Positions 20,412-29,624 of a DNA stretch of 64,000 bases are shown piece after piece. The stretch spans positions 100,969-164,968 of the forward strand of contig JAFPBO010000030.1 of assembly GCA_017390475.1 (NCBI GenBank). The letters are read 5' to 3'. The DNA is from Loktanella sp. GTDB lineage: Bacteria > Pseudomonadota > Alphaproteobacteria > Rhodobacterales > Rhodobacteraceae. The notes under the pieces were generated by a model, which made no database searches, was not told where the DNA came from, and worked only from the letters and a program-made list of their open reading frames with translations. Each line of letters starts with the position of its first letter. The first letter of the stretch is position 1. The position numbers were made by a program, and so were the translations under genes.

Positions 20412-21719
20412 GTGCGTTCTCGACTGATGAAACCGATCCATGCCACGCTGGAGCGGTGGTTCCCGGAAAAACGTCTGTTCCTGCGTTCTGACACCGAAAC
20501 CCGGTTTATCCGTCTGACCTCGGAAACGCAGCTTGTCGCCTGGACCGGCAGCACCATTGTCGTGGGCTGGACAATCGTGGCGACTGCAATCCTGCTGATG
20601 GACAGTATCGGCGCGGGCAATTTCCGGGCACAGGCGGAACGCTATCAATGGACCTATGAACAACGGCTGAACTCGCTTTCCGTTGACCGTGACAGCAGCG
20701 CGGCAGAGGCCGCATCGGCACATGCGCGGTTCGAGGTGGCACTGGAACAGATCTCGATCATGCAATCCGAATTGCTGGCGACCGAGGAAAAACGTCGCGA
20801 ACTGGAAACCGGGCTCGAAGTCGTGCAAACTACGCTGCGCAATACGATGAAAGCCCGCGAAGAAGCCCGCCAACAGGTCGCAACCCTGACCGAAAACGGC
20901 GAAAACGGCGTCGCCAACGGCATGCCGGACGAGGCGGTAGGCACTGTCAACCTGCTGGCCGAAGCGCTGGCCGAAACCGCTGCTGAACGCGACCAGATCG
21001 CGGCTGATGCTGAATTCGCACTGGAACAGGCCGCCGACATGCAACTGGAACTGCGCCTGCTGCAGGAACGCAACGACCAGATTTTCCGCCAACTGGAAGA
21101 GGCGATGCTGGTCTCGGTCGAACCGTTGGACAATATGTTCCGCGCCGCAGGACAGAACCCTGACTCGCTGATTGAACAGGTGCGCCGTGGCTATTCCGGC
21201 ACCGGCGGGCCACTGACCCCCATGCGGTTCACCACCAGCACTGGCGAACCAGACCCCGACAGCGAACGCGCCAACGCGATCCTGGCCTCGATGGACCGGA
21301 TCAACCTGTATCGGCTGGCGGCCAACAAACTGCCGCTGGCGATGCCGGTGCGGTCCAATTACCGGCTGTCATCCGGTTTTGGCCAGCGCTGGGGCCGCCT
21401 GCATGCCGGCACTGATTTTGCAGGGCCGGTCGGCACACCGGTATATTCCACCGCCGATGGCGTGGTCACGCAGGCTGGCTGGTTGTCCAGCTATGGGCGG
21501 CTGATCACGATCCGGCATGACTTTGGCATCGAGACCCGCTTTGCGCATCTGAACAAGATTGACGTGAAGGTCGGCCAAAGGGTATCGCGCGGCGAGAAGA
21601 TTGGTGATATGGGGAACTCGGGTCGCTCGACCGGTCCCCACCTTCACTACGAGGTGCGTGTTAATGGCAACCCCGTCAATCCGATGACTTATATAAGAGC
21701 TGGACAGAATGTTTTCTAA
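20412..21719 (+). CDS. M23 family metallopeptidase, membrane-anchored with coiled coil
   Basis: A 435-residue bitopic protein. One transmembrane helix (about 43-65, TGSTIVVGWTIVATAILLMD) is followed by a long glutamate/alanine-rich coiled coil (about 75-235). The C-terminal LytM/M23 domain has zinc ligands in GRLHAGTDFAGPVG and GPHLHYEVRVNG (H-x(3)-D and HxH). It should cleave peptidoglycan cross-links in the periplasm; all visible zinc ligands are intact, so it is probably active. The GTG start is chosen for the AAAGGCGG site upstream. Its end overlaps the bactofilin start by 11 bases, the conserved LmdC-BacA type pairing. Confidence 0.9.
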   Translation: MRSRLMKPIHATLERWFPEKRLFLRSDTETRFIRLTSETQLVAWTGSTIVVGWTIVATAILLMDSIGAGNFRAQAERYQWTYEQRLNSLSVDRDSSAAEAASAHARFEVALEQISIMQSELLATEEKRRELETGLEVVQTTLRNTMKAREEARQQVATLTENGENGVANGMPDEAVGTVNLLAEALAETAAERDQIAADAEFALEQAADMQLELRLLQERNDQIFRQLEEAMLVSVEPLDNMFRAAGQNPDSLIEQVRRGYSGTGGPLTPMRFTTSTGEPDPDSERANAILASMDRINLYRLAANKLPLAMPVRSNYRLSSGFGQRWGRLHAGTDFAGPVGTPVYSTADGVVTQAGWLSSYGRLITIRHDFGIETRFAHLNKIDVKVGQRVSRGEKIGDMGNSGRSTGPHLHYEVRVNGNPVNPMTYIRAGQNVF

Positions 21720-22221
21720 ATCCAAAATCAATGAGCCCGGTCCCAAGGCGACCGAAACCCCTGCACCTGCCACCGCAGATGCCAGCAAGACCGGCAGCAT
21801 GGCTACGGATTACAAAGCCGCAGCGCCAAAGGCCAAACCACCGGCATCGGTGCTGTCGTCTGACCTGCTGGTCACCGGGAACCTGAAAACCTCGGGCGAT
21901 ATCCAGGTCGAAGGTCAGGTTGATGGCGATATCCGCGCCCATCTGCTGACTGTCGGCGAAGGTGCCACCGTCAAGGGCGAGATTGTCGCCGATGACGTCG
22001 TGGTCAATGGCCGCGTGATCGGCCGGGTGCGTGGGCTGAAGGTCCGCCTGACATCCACCGCGCGGGTCGAGGGTGACATCATCCACAAGACCATCGCCAT
22101 CGAATCCGGTGCCCATTTCGAAGGCTCCGTGCAGCGTCAGGACGATCCTTTGTCAGCCAATGGCAAGAAAATGCCGACAATGCCGGTGACCGAGCCCAAG
22201 ACAGACGCCGACAAGGCCTGA
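21709..22221 (+). CDS. Bactofilin (polymer-forming cytoskeletal protein)
   Basis: A 170-residue protein with a disordered N-terminus (about 1-45), a right-handed beta-helix bactofilin domain (about 45-135), and a disordered tail. The domain blocks are SDLLVTGNLKTSGDIQVEGQ, VDGDIRAHLLTVGEGATVKG and IVADDVVVNGRVIGRVRG. Bactofilins polymerise without nucleotide on the inner membrane and localise cell-wall enzymes. The overlap with the M23 peptidase gene implies that the two proteins act together in local wall remodelling, as shown for such pairs in other alphaproteobacteria. Confidence 0.92.
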   Translation: MFSKSKINEPGPKATETPAPATADASKTGSMATDYKAAAPKAKPPASVLSSDLLVTGNLKTSGDIQVEGQVDGDIRAHLLTVGEGATVKGEIVADDVVVNGRVIGRVRGLKVRLTSTARVEGDIIHKTIAIESGAHFEGSVQRQDDPLSANGKKMPTMPVTEPKTDADKA

Positions 22222-22243
22222 TCGGCGATCACATGATGAGACA

Positions 22244-22267
22244 GGGGCGCCTTTCGGGCGCCCTTTT
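22244..22267 (+). terminator. Rho-independent terminator after bactofilin
   Basis: GGGCGCC, loop TTTCG and GGCGCCC followed by TTTT, 24 bases after the bactofilin stop. It closes the M23-bactofilin operon. Confidence 0.85.
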
Positions 22268-22392
22268 CGCGTTGGGCATCCAACCGGCGGCAGGCCGCAG
22301 CGGCGGTAACCGTGTCATGCCCTGCTTGCTGTCACAGGATGGGCGGGACCAGTCGTCCTGCCCCGCCGATCCTGTTACTGTTCCAGCCTCGG

Positions 22393-24465
22393 TCAGAAAC
22401 GCAGCGACACGCTCAGCGCGCTCTGCACCCGGTCGTCATCGTCATAACGGGCCTCGGCCCTGGCATTCCAGCGGATCGGGCCGCTGATTCCGCCAATATC
22501 GGCACCAAGGCTCAGCATCGCGCGATCCGTATCTGCGACGCCAAAGCTGGTCGATGCGCCGTTCAGCGACATGGTGACATCGCTATTGGTGTCGCGGATC
22601 ACATGCGCGCCGACAAACGGACGCACAGTGGTGGATTGCGTCATGGCATACAGCAGTCCGGCCTCGACCGAGGCAAAGGCAGTGCTGGTATCGCGGCTGT
22701 CAAAGCTGGCCCCGCCCAGACCAGAGGCGGCAAAGCTGTCGAAACTGCTCGCAATGACACCCAGCTGCCCGGACAGGTCATAGCCGAAGGACCCGCCGGT
22801 GCTGGCGGCCGGGACCTGATAATCGGCGCGTGTCGTAAGGCCGTAATGCACGCCATCGCTGTCACCGTTGCCGCTGCCAAGCGCGGGGCTGGTCAGCTCC
22901 ATCCGGCTGTGCCCGACAAAGGCTGCCCCACTGATGCTGGTGTTCAGGCCAAAGTTATGGCTGGCGCGCAAACCGATGCTTGTGCCGGTCATGTCAATCT
23001 CGTGCTGGTCATCGGCACGATCAGCGTTTGCCCTGTTGGTGGCAACAAAAACCCCGAAAGGTCCGAAATCACGCCCAAGTGTGACAGCGTTGGCGCGGTC
23101 GTCATCCTCGGCCGTGACAGCCCCGGCGACCCACCAGCCTGCCCCGTCCTGTTGCGACAAAGCCACCTGTGACAGCGAAAAGGCTGCATCTGAAAACAGC
23201 CTGTCCGCAGTGCTGAAAACCTTTGGTTCGGCGCTGACCAACGTCGTCCCCGAGAACAGCGAAGTGCCCCCCGTCGCGGTCAGATCGATGATCTGCGGTG
23301 CGGCTTCAAAGTTGACGACCCCCACACCGGTGCTGAGAACACGCAAAGTATTGGTACCGCCACCCAGATCGACGGTGCCAAAGATACGCCCGCCGTTCAG
23401 TTCAAGCGTATTGTCCCCGCCCCCCAGCGAGATCGCAGTGCCAGACCGCCCGCGCAGCGTGCCGCTGTTGCGGATGGTCACCGGCGAGCTATGCGCAGGG
23501 TCAACGCCGATGGCATAGAGACCTTCGATATAGCCTTCGTTGATGATGGTTACCGGACCAGACACGCGGGCCGTTCCCACGGTCGGTTCAAACATCGGAT
23601 CGATGTCGATGCCGCTGCCGCCGGATCGTGGGTCATTCGCCGCACCAGTCGAGACTATAACACCAGTTTTATAGTTGTGAATTACGCCTTCGTCGATATC
23701 GATGCCGTCATCGGTGCCGAGGATAACACCGTAATTGTCGACACGGCCGCTTGCGAATTGCACACCATCCTCGTCAGAGGTGGCGCCATTATTGGTCCAG
23801 CGCCGGGTGCTGGCATCCCAATCCAGACCGTTCAGCGCGACTAGGCCGTAATTTTCCAGCGTGAAATCCTCGCGGGCTTCGATGACTTCTTCGCCGCCAC
23901 GCAGCGTGCCGTGGTTGATCACGGTACCGCCCGGACCACGGGTCTGGATCGCACGGCCTTCGGTGCTTTGGATCAGGCCGTGATTGGTGATCATGGCGTT
24001 GGCCAGCGGGTTGTCTTCGTCCAGCCGCACCGCTTGCCGAAGTGCGAAAATCTGGCCGGTGGCAAGGTTGTTCAGGGTAAAACCATTCGCATCATTCTGG
24101 AGCCGGACGCCCCGGTCGCCGCCACGGATCGTGCCGGCGTTGGTGATTTTCAGATTTTCGCCTCTGCCACGGATGGCATCATCATTGCCACTTTCGATCA
24201 GGCCATTATTGACGACCGACTGATCCGAACCGGTCAGCTGCACGGGACGACCGTTTGCGCGAACAAGTTCTGCATCGCTGTCAACGGTGATCGCAAGGTT
24301 GTCGCGCCCATCATTGATATTGCCACTATCGGTGGCGGTGCAAGTCAGTGTCGGATTGCTGGCATCGCCGCCAGAGATGCAATTGGCATAGGCTGCTGGT
24401 ACAACAAAAACCTGCAATGCCGTCACTGCGGCGGCGATTGCGGTGGTAGTGTGAAGATGCGACAT
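22393..24465 (-). CDS. Autotransporter (type Va) with short beta-helix passenger
   Basis: A 690-residue outer-membrane/surface protein. It has a signal peptide (about 1-27, ending PAAYA) and a passenger of about 370 residues with repeated N-x-G-x-I-x-(G/S) rungs (VVNNGLIESG, ITNAGTIRGG, VINHGTLRGG, IINEGYIEG, IRNSGTLRGR). The C-terminal 12-strand barrel (about 430-690) ends with the hallmark aromatic SVSLRF. Two cysteines near the passenger start (ANCISGG, LTCTATD) may form a disulfide. No enzymatic domain is visible, so adhesion or a surface role is inferred. The gene is isolated between the bactofilin terminator and prfB. Confidence 0.88.
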   Translation of the reverse strand: MSHLHTTTAIAAAVTALQVFVVPAAYANCISGGDASNPTLTCTATDSGNINDGRDNLAITVDSDAELVRANGRPVQLTGSDQSVVNNGLIESGNDDAIRGRGENLKITNAGTIRGGDRGVRLQNDANGFTLNNLATGQIFALRQAVRLDEDNPLANAMITNHGLIQSTEGRAIQTRGPGGTVINHGTLRGGEEVIEAREDFTLENYGLVALNGLDWDASTRRWTNNGATSDEDGVQFASGRVDNYGVILGTDDGIDIDEGVIHNYKTGVIVSTGAANDPRSGGSGIDIDPMFEPTVGTARVSGPVTIINEGYIEGLYAIGVDPAHSSPVTIRNSGTLRGRSGTAISLGGGDNTLELNGGRIFGTVDLGGGTNTLRVLSTGVGVVNFEAAPQIIDLTATGGTSLFSGTTLVSAEPKVFSTADRLFSDAAFSLSQVALSQQDGAGWWVAGAVTAEDDDRANAVTLGRDFGPFGVFVATNRANADRADDQHEIDMTGTSIGLRASHNFGLNTSISGAAFVGHSRMELTSPALGSGNGDSDGVHYGLTTRADYQVPAASTGGSFGYDLSGQLGVIASSFDSFAASGLGGASFDSRDTSTAFASVEAGLLYAMTQSTTVRPFVGAHVIRDTNSDVTMSLNGASTSFGVADTDRAMLSLGADIGGISGPIRWNARAEARYDDDDRVQSALSVSLRF

Positions 24466-24520
24466 TGGGCGCCCTTTTTACGCTTACGGTCCCCGTGCCA
24501 TAGAAAACAAACACAAAAGT

Positions 24521-24539
24521 GATGTGACATTTTCACATC
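24521..24539. promoter_or_regulatory. GATGTGA-N5-TCACATC palindrome upstream of autotransporter
   Basis: A perfect 7-bp inverted repeat with a CATTT spacer, 56 bases upstream of the autotransporter start. It resembles a Crp/Fnr-family half-site pair, but the TGTGA/TCACA spacing is 5 rather than the usual 6. It could equally be a hairpin. Confidence 0.45.
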
Positions 24540-24596
24540 TGATTACAGCACTGCCATGATAGAAAAGGCGGCGGCGTCACAACCGCCCTGTGGCAG

Positions 24597-25721
24597 TTAG
24601 TCCGCATGGCCGCTGTCGCGGCCCTTGCCGGACATGTCCAGCGCCAGTGTCGCGCCCATCAGACCATCCAGATCGCCGTCCAGCACGCCTTTGGTGTCGG
24701 AGGTTTCAAACCCGGTGCGCAGGTCTTTGACCATCTGGTAGGGTTGCAGCACATAGGACCGGATCTGGTTGCCCCAGCCCGCGTCGCCCGCGTTTTCATG
24801 CGCCTCGTTCACCAGCGTCGAGCGTTTGTCGAGTTCCATCTGGTAAAGCCGCGATTTCAGCGCTTTCATCGCGATATCGCGGTTCTGGTGCTGGGATTTT
24901 TCCGATGATGTCACCACGATCCCTGTCGGAAAATGTGTGATCCGCACGGCGGAATCGGTCGTGTTGACGTGCTGACCGCCCGCCCCCGATGACCGGTAGG
25001 TATCAAGGCGGATATCGCTTTGCTTGACCTCGATTTCGATATTGTCATCGACGACGGGGTAGACCTTGACCGACGTAAAGGACGTGTGCCGTTTCGCAGC
25101 ACTGTCAAACGGCGAGATGCGGACCAGACGGTGCACGCCGCTTTCGGATTTCAGCCAGCCATAGGCGTTATGGCCCATGATTTTATAGGTGACGGATTTG
25201 ATCCCGGCCTCGTCGCCTGATTGCATGGATTGCAATTCGACCTTGTAGCCCTTTTTCTCGGCCCAGCGGACATACATCCGTGACAGCATATTGGCCCAGT
25301 CACAGCTTTCAGTGCCACCCGCGCCGGCATTGACCTCCAGAAAGGTGTCATTGGCATCAGCCTCACCGTCCAGCAGCGCCTCAAGCTCTTTCTGGGCAGC
25401 TTTTTCGCGCAGGGCTTTCAGCGATTCTTCGGCCTCGGTGATGATGTCTGCGTCATCCTCTGCCTCGCCCATTTCGATCAGTTCGATATTATCGGCCAGC
25501 TCTTGCTTGATGCTGTCGTGCATCGCCAGCGTATCGACCAGCACCTGACGGTCGCGCATCAGTTTCTGCGCAGCTTCGGGATCATCCCACAGCGACGGAT
25601 CTTCGACCCTTGCATCGAATTCTTCCAGCCGATAGCGGGCGGTTTCATAATCCATCCGCTGTGCCAGCAGGTTCAGCGATTTCTCGATCGCATCGATATT
25701 GTTCTGCGTTTCAGCGCGCAT
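24597..25721 (-). CDS. prfB: Peptide chain release factor 2
   Basis: A 374-residue class I release factor that recognises UGA and UAA. The stop-codon recognition tripeptide is SPF (LVRISPFDSAAKR), and the peptidyl-hydrolysis motif is GAGGQHVNTTDSAVR. The start MRAETQNNIDAIEK is chosen to match the family N-terminus. The frame reads straight through the region (LLAQRMDYETARYRLEE) where many prfB genes have a programmed +1 frameshift, so this gene lacks the autoregulatory frameshift. It lies downstream of mrcA on the same strand, with 66 bases between the mrcA stop and this start. Confidence 0.95.
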   Translation of the reverse strand: MRAETQNNIDAIEKSLNLLAQRMDYETARYRLEEFDARVEDPSLWDDPEAAQKLMRDRQVLVDTLAMHDSIKQELADNIELIEMGEAEDDADIITEAEESLKALREKAAQKELEALLDGEADANDTFLEVNAGAGGTESCDWANMLSRMYVRWAEKKGYKVELQSMQSGDEAGIKSVTYKIMGHNAYGWLKSESGVHRLVRISPFDSAAKRHTSFTSVKVYPVVDDNIEIEVKQSDIRLDTYRSSGAGGQHVNTTDSAVRITHFPTGIVVTSSEKSQHQNRDIAMKALKSRLYQMELDKRSTLVNEAHENAGDAGWGNQIRSYVLQPYQMVKDLRTGFETSDTKGVLDGDLDGLMGATLALDMSGKGRDSGHAD

Positions 25722-25787
25722 ATGGGGCACCTGTTCTATGGACGTGTTGAGGGGTCTTACAACCCGCATCACCCAGCGGCAAGGCGG

Positions 25788-28307
25788 TCAGTAAAGACCG
25801 CCAGAGGACAATGTGCCAAAGGTGGCCCGATCACCGACCGTTGCAGTGCCACCGGACGAGGTTGTCACCTCGCGCGAGACGCGCGGCACTTCGTCATAGA
25901 GCGGTAAATCAGCGGCCATTGCAAAACCGCCGTCATACATGATGCCGAAAACCGGTTCTTCGCCTGCGCGGAAACATTCAGCGACAACATTCTCGCCACT
26001 GGCGTCGTTGGGCAGCCGCGCGCCGGTGAACCGGTCAATCTTGATGAACTGGCAGTTGCTGGGCACGGCGAAATTCGGCGCGCCATAGCTGGCGATCGCT
26101 TCGCGCATGAACCGGTTGAACACCGGCCCGCACATCCCCCCGCCAGAGGCCCCGCGGCCCAGACTGCGCGGCGTGTCATAGCCGATGTAACAGCCAGCGA
26201 CGATATTGGATGAAAAGCCCACGAACCAGACATCTTTGCTGTCATTGGTCGTGCCGGTCTTGCCGGCGATCTGGGCTGGCAGGTTCACTGACCCGGCCGC
26301 AGTGCCGCGTTCAACCACGCCCTGCATCATCGAGGTCAGCTGATAGGCTGTCACCTCATTCATCACGCGGGTGCGGTTCGAGATGATATCAGGCGCTTGT
26401 CCGGCAGGCAGGTTCAGGTCGGCACAATCCGGGCATTGACGGTCATCATGCAGATAGACGGTATTGCCATAGCGGTCCTGCACCCGGTCAACCAATGTGG
26501 GTTCCACCCGTTCGCCGCCATTGGCGAACATCGCATAGGCTGCGACCATCTTGAACAAAGTGGTTTCATCCGACCCCAGCGAGGCCGCCAGCACCGGGTT
26601 CATCCGTTCGTAGACACCAAAGCGTTCAGCATATTCGGCGACCCGTTCGATCCCGACCTCTTGTGCCAGACGCACAGTCATCAGGTTGCGCGACCGTTCG
26701 ATCCCGGTGCGCAAAGGCGTCGGGCCGTAAAACTGGTTTGACGCATTGGTCGGCCGCCACATGCCTTGTGGCGTCATCACCTCAATCGGGGCGTCGACCA
26801 CGATGGTCGCGGGGGAATAGCCGCTGTCCAATGCGGCGGCATAGACGAAAGGTTTGAACGACGAACCGGGCTGGCGCTGTGCCTGCGTGGCACGGTTAAA
26901 CACAGAGGTCTGATAACTGAACCCGCCCTGCATCGCGATCACCCGGCCGGTGTTGACGTCCATCGCCATGAAACCGCCCTGCACCTCTGGCACCTGCCGC
27001 AGCGTCCAACGGATAAAGGCCCCGTCAGAATCCTGCACCATGCGCCGGACATGTACCACGTCACCGGGGGTAAAGTTATCGACGAAATTACCGCGCATCC
27101 ATTCGATATCATTGCGCGGCACAACAAATGGTTCTGCCGCTGTTTCTTCGACGCCTTCGATGCCGAGCCGCAGTTCATTGTCGCCGACCGCCAGTACCAC
27201 GGCCGGATGCCATTGCGCCACCAGAGTGATATCGCGGGCCACATCAACCGACCGCAAGGCTGCGCGCCAACTGGATTCATCTGCCAGCGCCTCTTGCGGG
27301 ATGGTCAGACCGGTCCCGCGCCAAACGCCATTGCCGCGGTCGAATTCTTCCAATGCCTGTTGCAGCGAATGCGCGGCAGTAACCTGCAGATCAGGGTCCA
27401 CCGTCGCCCGGATCGACAGGCCGCCGGAAAAGAACTCATCCTGCCCGAAATCCTGGCTGAGCTGGCGGCGGATTTCATCGGTGAAATAATCGCGGTCTGG
27501 CAGGGTAGAACGGAAATCGGGATAATCGCCGCCCTGCACCGACAACAGTGGCGCGGCGCTTTCTGCCTCAAGCGTCGCGTCGTCGATATAGCCGTTCTGA
27601 TGCATCAGCCGCAAAGTGTTGTTGCGCCAGAACACCGCAATTTCACGGTCGCGCACCGGATGGCGGTTGCTGGGTGATTTCGGCAGCGATGCCAGATAAG
27701 CCGCCTCGCCCACTGTCAGTTCGGTCAGCGGTTTGTTGAAATAGGTAAGTGCCGCCGCAGTCACGCCAAAGGAATTCTGCCCCAAAAAGATTTCATTGAG
27801 GTAAAGTTCCAGGATCCGGTCCTTGGACATCGCCTGTTCGATCCGCACGGCAAGGATGATTTCCTTGATCTTGCGTTCGGCGGTCACCGACCCGTCCAGC
27901 AGGAAGTTTTTCATCACCTGTTGCGTAATGGTCGACGCACCGCGCAATTCCTGGCCGCGCGATTCAATCGCATCGACCACGGCAGAGACCATGCCAGCCA
28001 CGTCAAAGCCTTGGTGGGTATAGAAATTCCTGTCCTCGGCGGAAATAAAGGCGTTTTTCACCAGATCGGGAATATCCTCTGCCGGGGTGAAAAGACGGCG
28101 TTCGACGGCGAATTCGTCGATAATCTCTCCCTCGCGCGAATAGACACGGCTGATCGTCTTGGGGGTATATTGCGACAGCGTTTCGTAGCTGGGCAGATCG
28201 CGGCCATAGACAAAAATCACGCCACCCACCACAAAGGCCCCCATGATCATCGCCATGGTGAAAAAGGTAAAAATACCGCCGAAGAATGAGAAAATAAAGC
28301 GCAGCAC
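25788..28307 (-). CDS. mrcA: Penicillin-binding protein 1A (bifunctional class A PBP)
   Basis: An 839-residue peptidoglycan synthase. The N-terminal transmembrane helix covers about 10-32. The GT51 glycosyltransferase domain has SAEDRNFYTHQGFDVAG, GASTITQQVMKNF and RKIKEIILAVRIEQ. An OB-like/ODA insert is followed by the transpeptidase domain with the SxxK nucleophile in QPGSSFKPFVYA and the KTGT box in AGKTGTTNDSKD. The length and order are those of PBP1A. The amidase gene lies upstream on the same strand, so two wall enzymes are adjacent. Confidence 0.95.
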   Translation of the reverse strand: MLRFIFSFFGGIFTFFTMAMIMGAFVVGGVIFVYGRDLPSYETLSQYTPKTISRVYSREGEIIDEFAVERRLFTPAEDIPDLVKNAFISAEDRNFYTHQGFDVAGMVSAVVDAIESRGQELRGASTITQQVMKNFLLDGSVTAERKIKEIILAVRIEQAMSKDRILELYLNEIFLGQNSFGVTAAALTYFNKPLTELTVGEAAYLASLPKSPSNRHPVRDREIAVFWRNNTLRLMHQNGYIDDATLEAESAAPLLSVQGGDYPDFRSTLPDRDYFTDEIRRQLSQDFGQDEFFSGGLSIRATVDPDLQVTAAHSLQQALEEFDRGNGVWRGTGLTIPQEALADESSWRAALRSVDVARDITLVAQWHPAVVLAVGDNELRLGIEGVEETAAEPFVVPRNDIEWMRGNFVDNFTPGDVVHVRRMVQDSDGAFIRWTLRQVPEVQGGFMAMDVNTGRVIAMQGGFSYQTSVFNRATQAQRQPGSSFKPFVYAAALDSGYSPATIVVDAPIEVMTPQGMWRPTNASNQFYGPTPLRTGIERSRNLMTVRLAQEVGIERVAEYAERFGVYERMNPVLAASLGSDETTLFKMVAAYAMFANGGERVEPTLVDRVQDRYGNTVYLHDDRQCPDCADLNLPAGQAPDIISNRTRVMNEVTAYQLTSMMQGVVERGTAAGSVNLPAQIAGKTGTTNDSKDVWFVGFSSNIVAGCYIGYDTPRSLGRGASGGGMCGPVFNRFMREAIASYGAPNFAVPSNCQFIKIDRFTGARLPNDASGENVVAECFRAGEEPVFGIMYDGGFAMAADLPLYDEVPRVSREVTTSSGGTATVGDRATFGTLSSGGLY

Positions 28308-28454
28308 GGGTCAGGATTGTCCTTTCAGGATTCCCGGCGCTTATACGCCCTGCCCGGCCATTGGTCAAAAGCGCAATGGTCGAATTGCAGCTATCGCAGC
28401 GTCGCGGCGATCACAATCAACTGATCCGGCAACTGATCCGGCAATTGATCCCGC

Positions 28455-29624
28455 TCAGCGGCTGGCAGGCAGAGCAGCGATATGATCGGCCACAGCGGCG
28501 GTGATGGCGGCCACCAGCGGCCTGCGCCTTGCCGGATCAGTCAGGGTCTCGCGGTCCTGCGTGTTTGACAAAAACCCCGCCTCGACCAGCACGCTGGGAA
28601 AATCGGCAGCCAGCAGCACCGAAAACCGCCCTGACCGCCGCGGATGCGAATTCAGCCGCACGCCCTGCGCCTGCATCGCTGCCACCAGCCGGTCGGCGAA
28701 ACCATCGGCACGCGGCGCGGTGGACCGGCGCGCCAGATCCATCAGCACCCCCGCGACGCGATCATCTGTCACCGACAGATCGACCCCGGCCAGCAGATCG
28801 CCGCGTTCATGCCGTTCGACCAGCCGCTGCACGGCCATATCGCCACTGCCCTCGGCCAAAGTATAGACGGAGGCCCCCCAGGCATCATCCTGTTCCAGCG
28901 CATCGGCATGGAGTGAAATGAACAGATCGGCACCGGCCGCACGCGCGATCGACATCCGGCCATAAAGCGGGACAAAGCTGTCATCGGACCGGGTCAGCGC
29001 CACCGCCACCCCCTCCAGTCCGCGCAGGCTGTCGGCGATTTCATCGGCGAAGCGCAGCATCAGATGCGCCTCGGTCACGCCGCCGCGTTCGGCTCCGGGA
29101 TCAATGCCGCCATGACCGGGGTCCAGCACGACGACAAAGGCGTCAGCATCCGCCTGTTCCAGCCCGGCCAGCGCCTGCTGGGTCAGCGCGTCCCAGCCGG
29201 GATCAGGCGGCGCACCTGCATTGGCGGCAAAGGCGGCGGCTGTCGTGCGGCCCAGTTGCACGGACAGCCGCGCGCCCTGCGTCTCGCTGGTCATCGCCGC
29301 CTTTTGCAAGGTCAGCGGCTGCCCCAGGTCCAGCACCATCCGGGTCCAGCCCGGCCGGTACGGACCGAACCGCACCGCTGTCACCCTGCGCGCCTGATTG
29401 ATCGCCCCGGCGCTGATTCCGCCGCTGTCGAGACCCTGAAAATCCAGCACCAGGCGGCGCGGATCATCCAACGTAAAAATCCGATAAGGCACAATATCCG
29501 ACAGACCGAGATCAATCTGGACTGACCGCCAGCCATCACGGATGCTGGACCTGTCAGGGTCAAACTGCGCCTGCGCCGTGGCGCCGGTCGCCAGCAGCAT
29601 CAGGACAGCCAGCCAGCGGATCAT
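28455..29624 (-). CDS. amiC: N-acetylmuramoyl-L-alanine amidase, AmiC type (AMIN + Amidase_3)
   Basis: A 389-residue periplasmic zinc amidase that splits daughter-cell peptidoglycan. The signal peptide is MIRWLAVLMLLATGATAQA. An AMIN domain (about 25-125) precedes the Amidase_3 domain with zinc ligands in VLDPGHGGIDPGAE, the first E of the MLRFADEIAD region, DLFISLHADAL and VLVEAGFLSN. The start is chosen at the ATG that gives a clean signal peptide and overlaps the upstream aminotransferase stop by ATGA. The regulatory helix of EnvC-dependent amidases cannot be judged by eye. Confidence 0.9.
   Translation of the reverse strand: MIRWLAVLMLLATGATAQAQFDPDRSSIRDGWRSVQIDLGLSDIVPYRIFTLDDPRRLVLDFQGLDSGGISAGAINQARRVTAVRFGPYRPGWTRMVLDLGQPLTLQKAAMTSETQGARLSVQLGRTTAAAFAANAGAPPDPGWDALTQQALAGLEQADADAFVVVLDPGHGGIDPGAERGGVTEAHLMLRFADEIADSLRGLEGVAVALTRSDDSFVPLYGRMSIARAAGADLFISLHADALEQDDAWGASVYTLAEGSGDMAVQRLVERHERGDLLAGVDLSVTDDRVAGVLMDLARRSTAPRADGFADRLVAAMQAQGVRLNSHPRRSGRFSVLLAADFPSVLVEAGFLSNTQDRETLTDPARRRPLVAAITAAVADHIAALPASR

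Noticed and set aside
24521-24539. A definite Crp binding site
   Set aside because: The half-sites fit but the spacer is 5 bases, not 6; it is kept only as a palindrome of unknown role.
25580-25721. Programmed +1 frameshift in prfB
   Set aside because: The frame is continuous through the region and no in-frame UGA is present, so no frameshift is needed.
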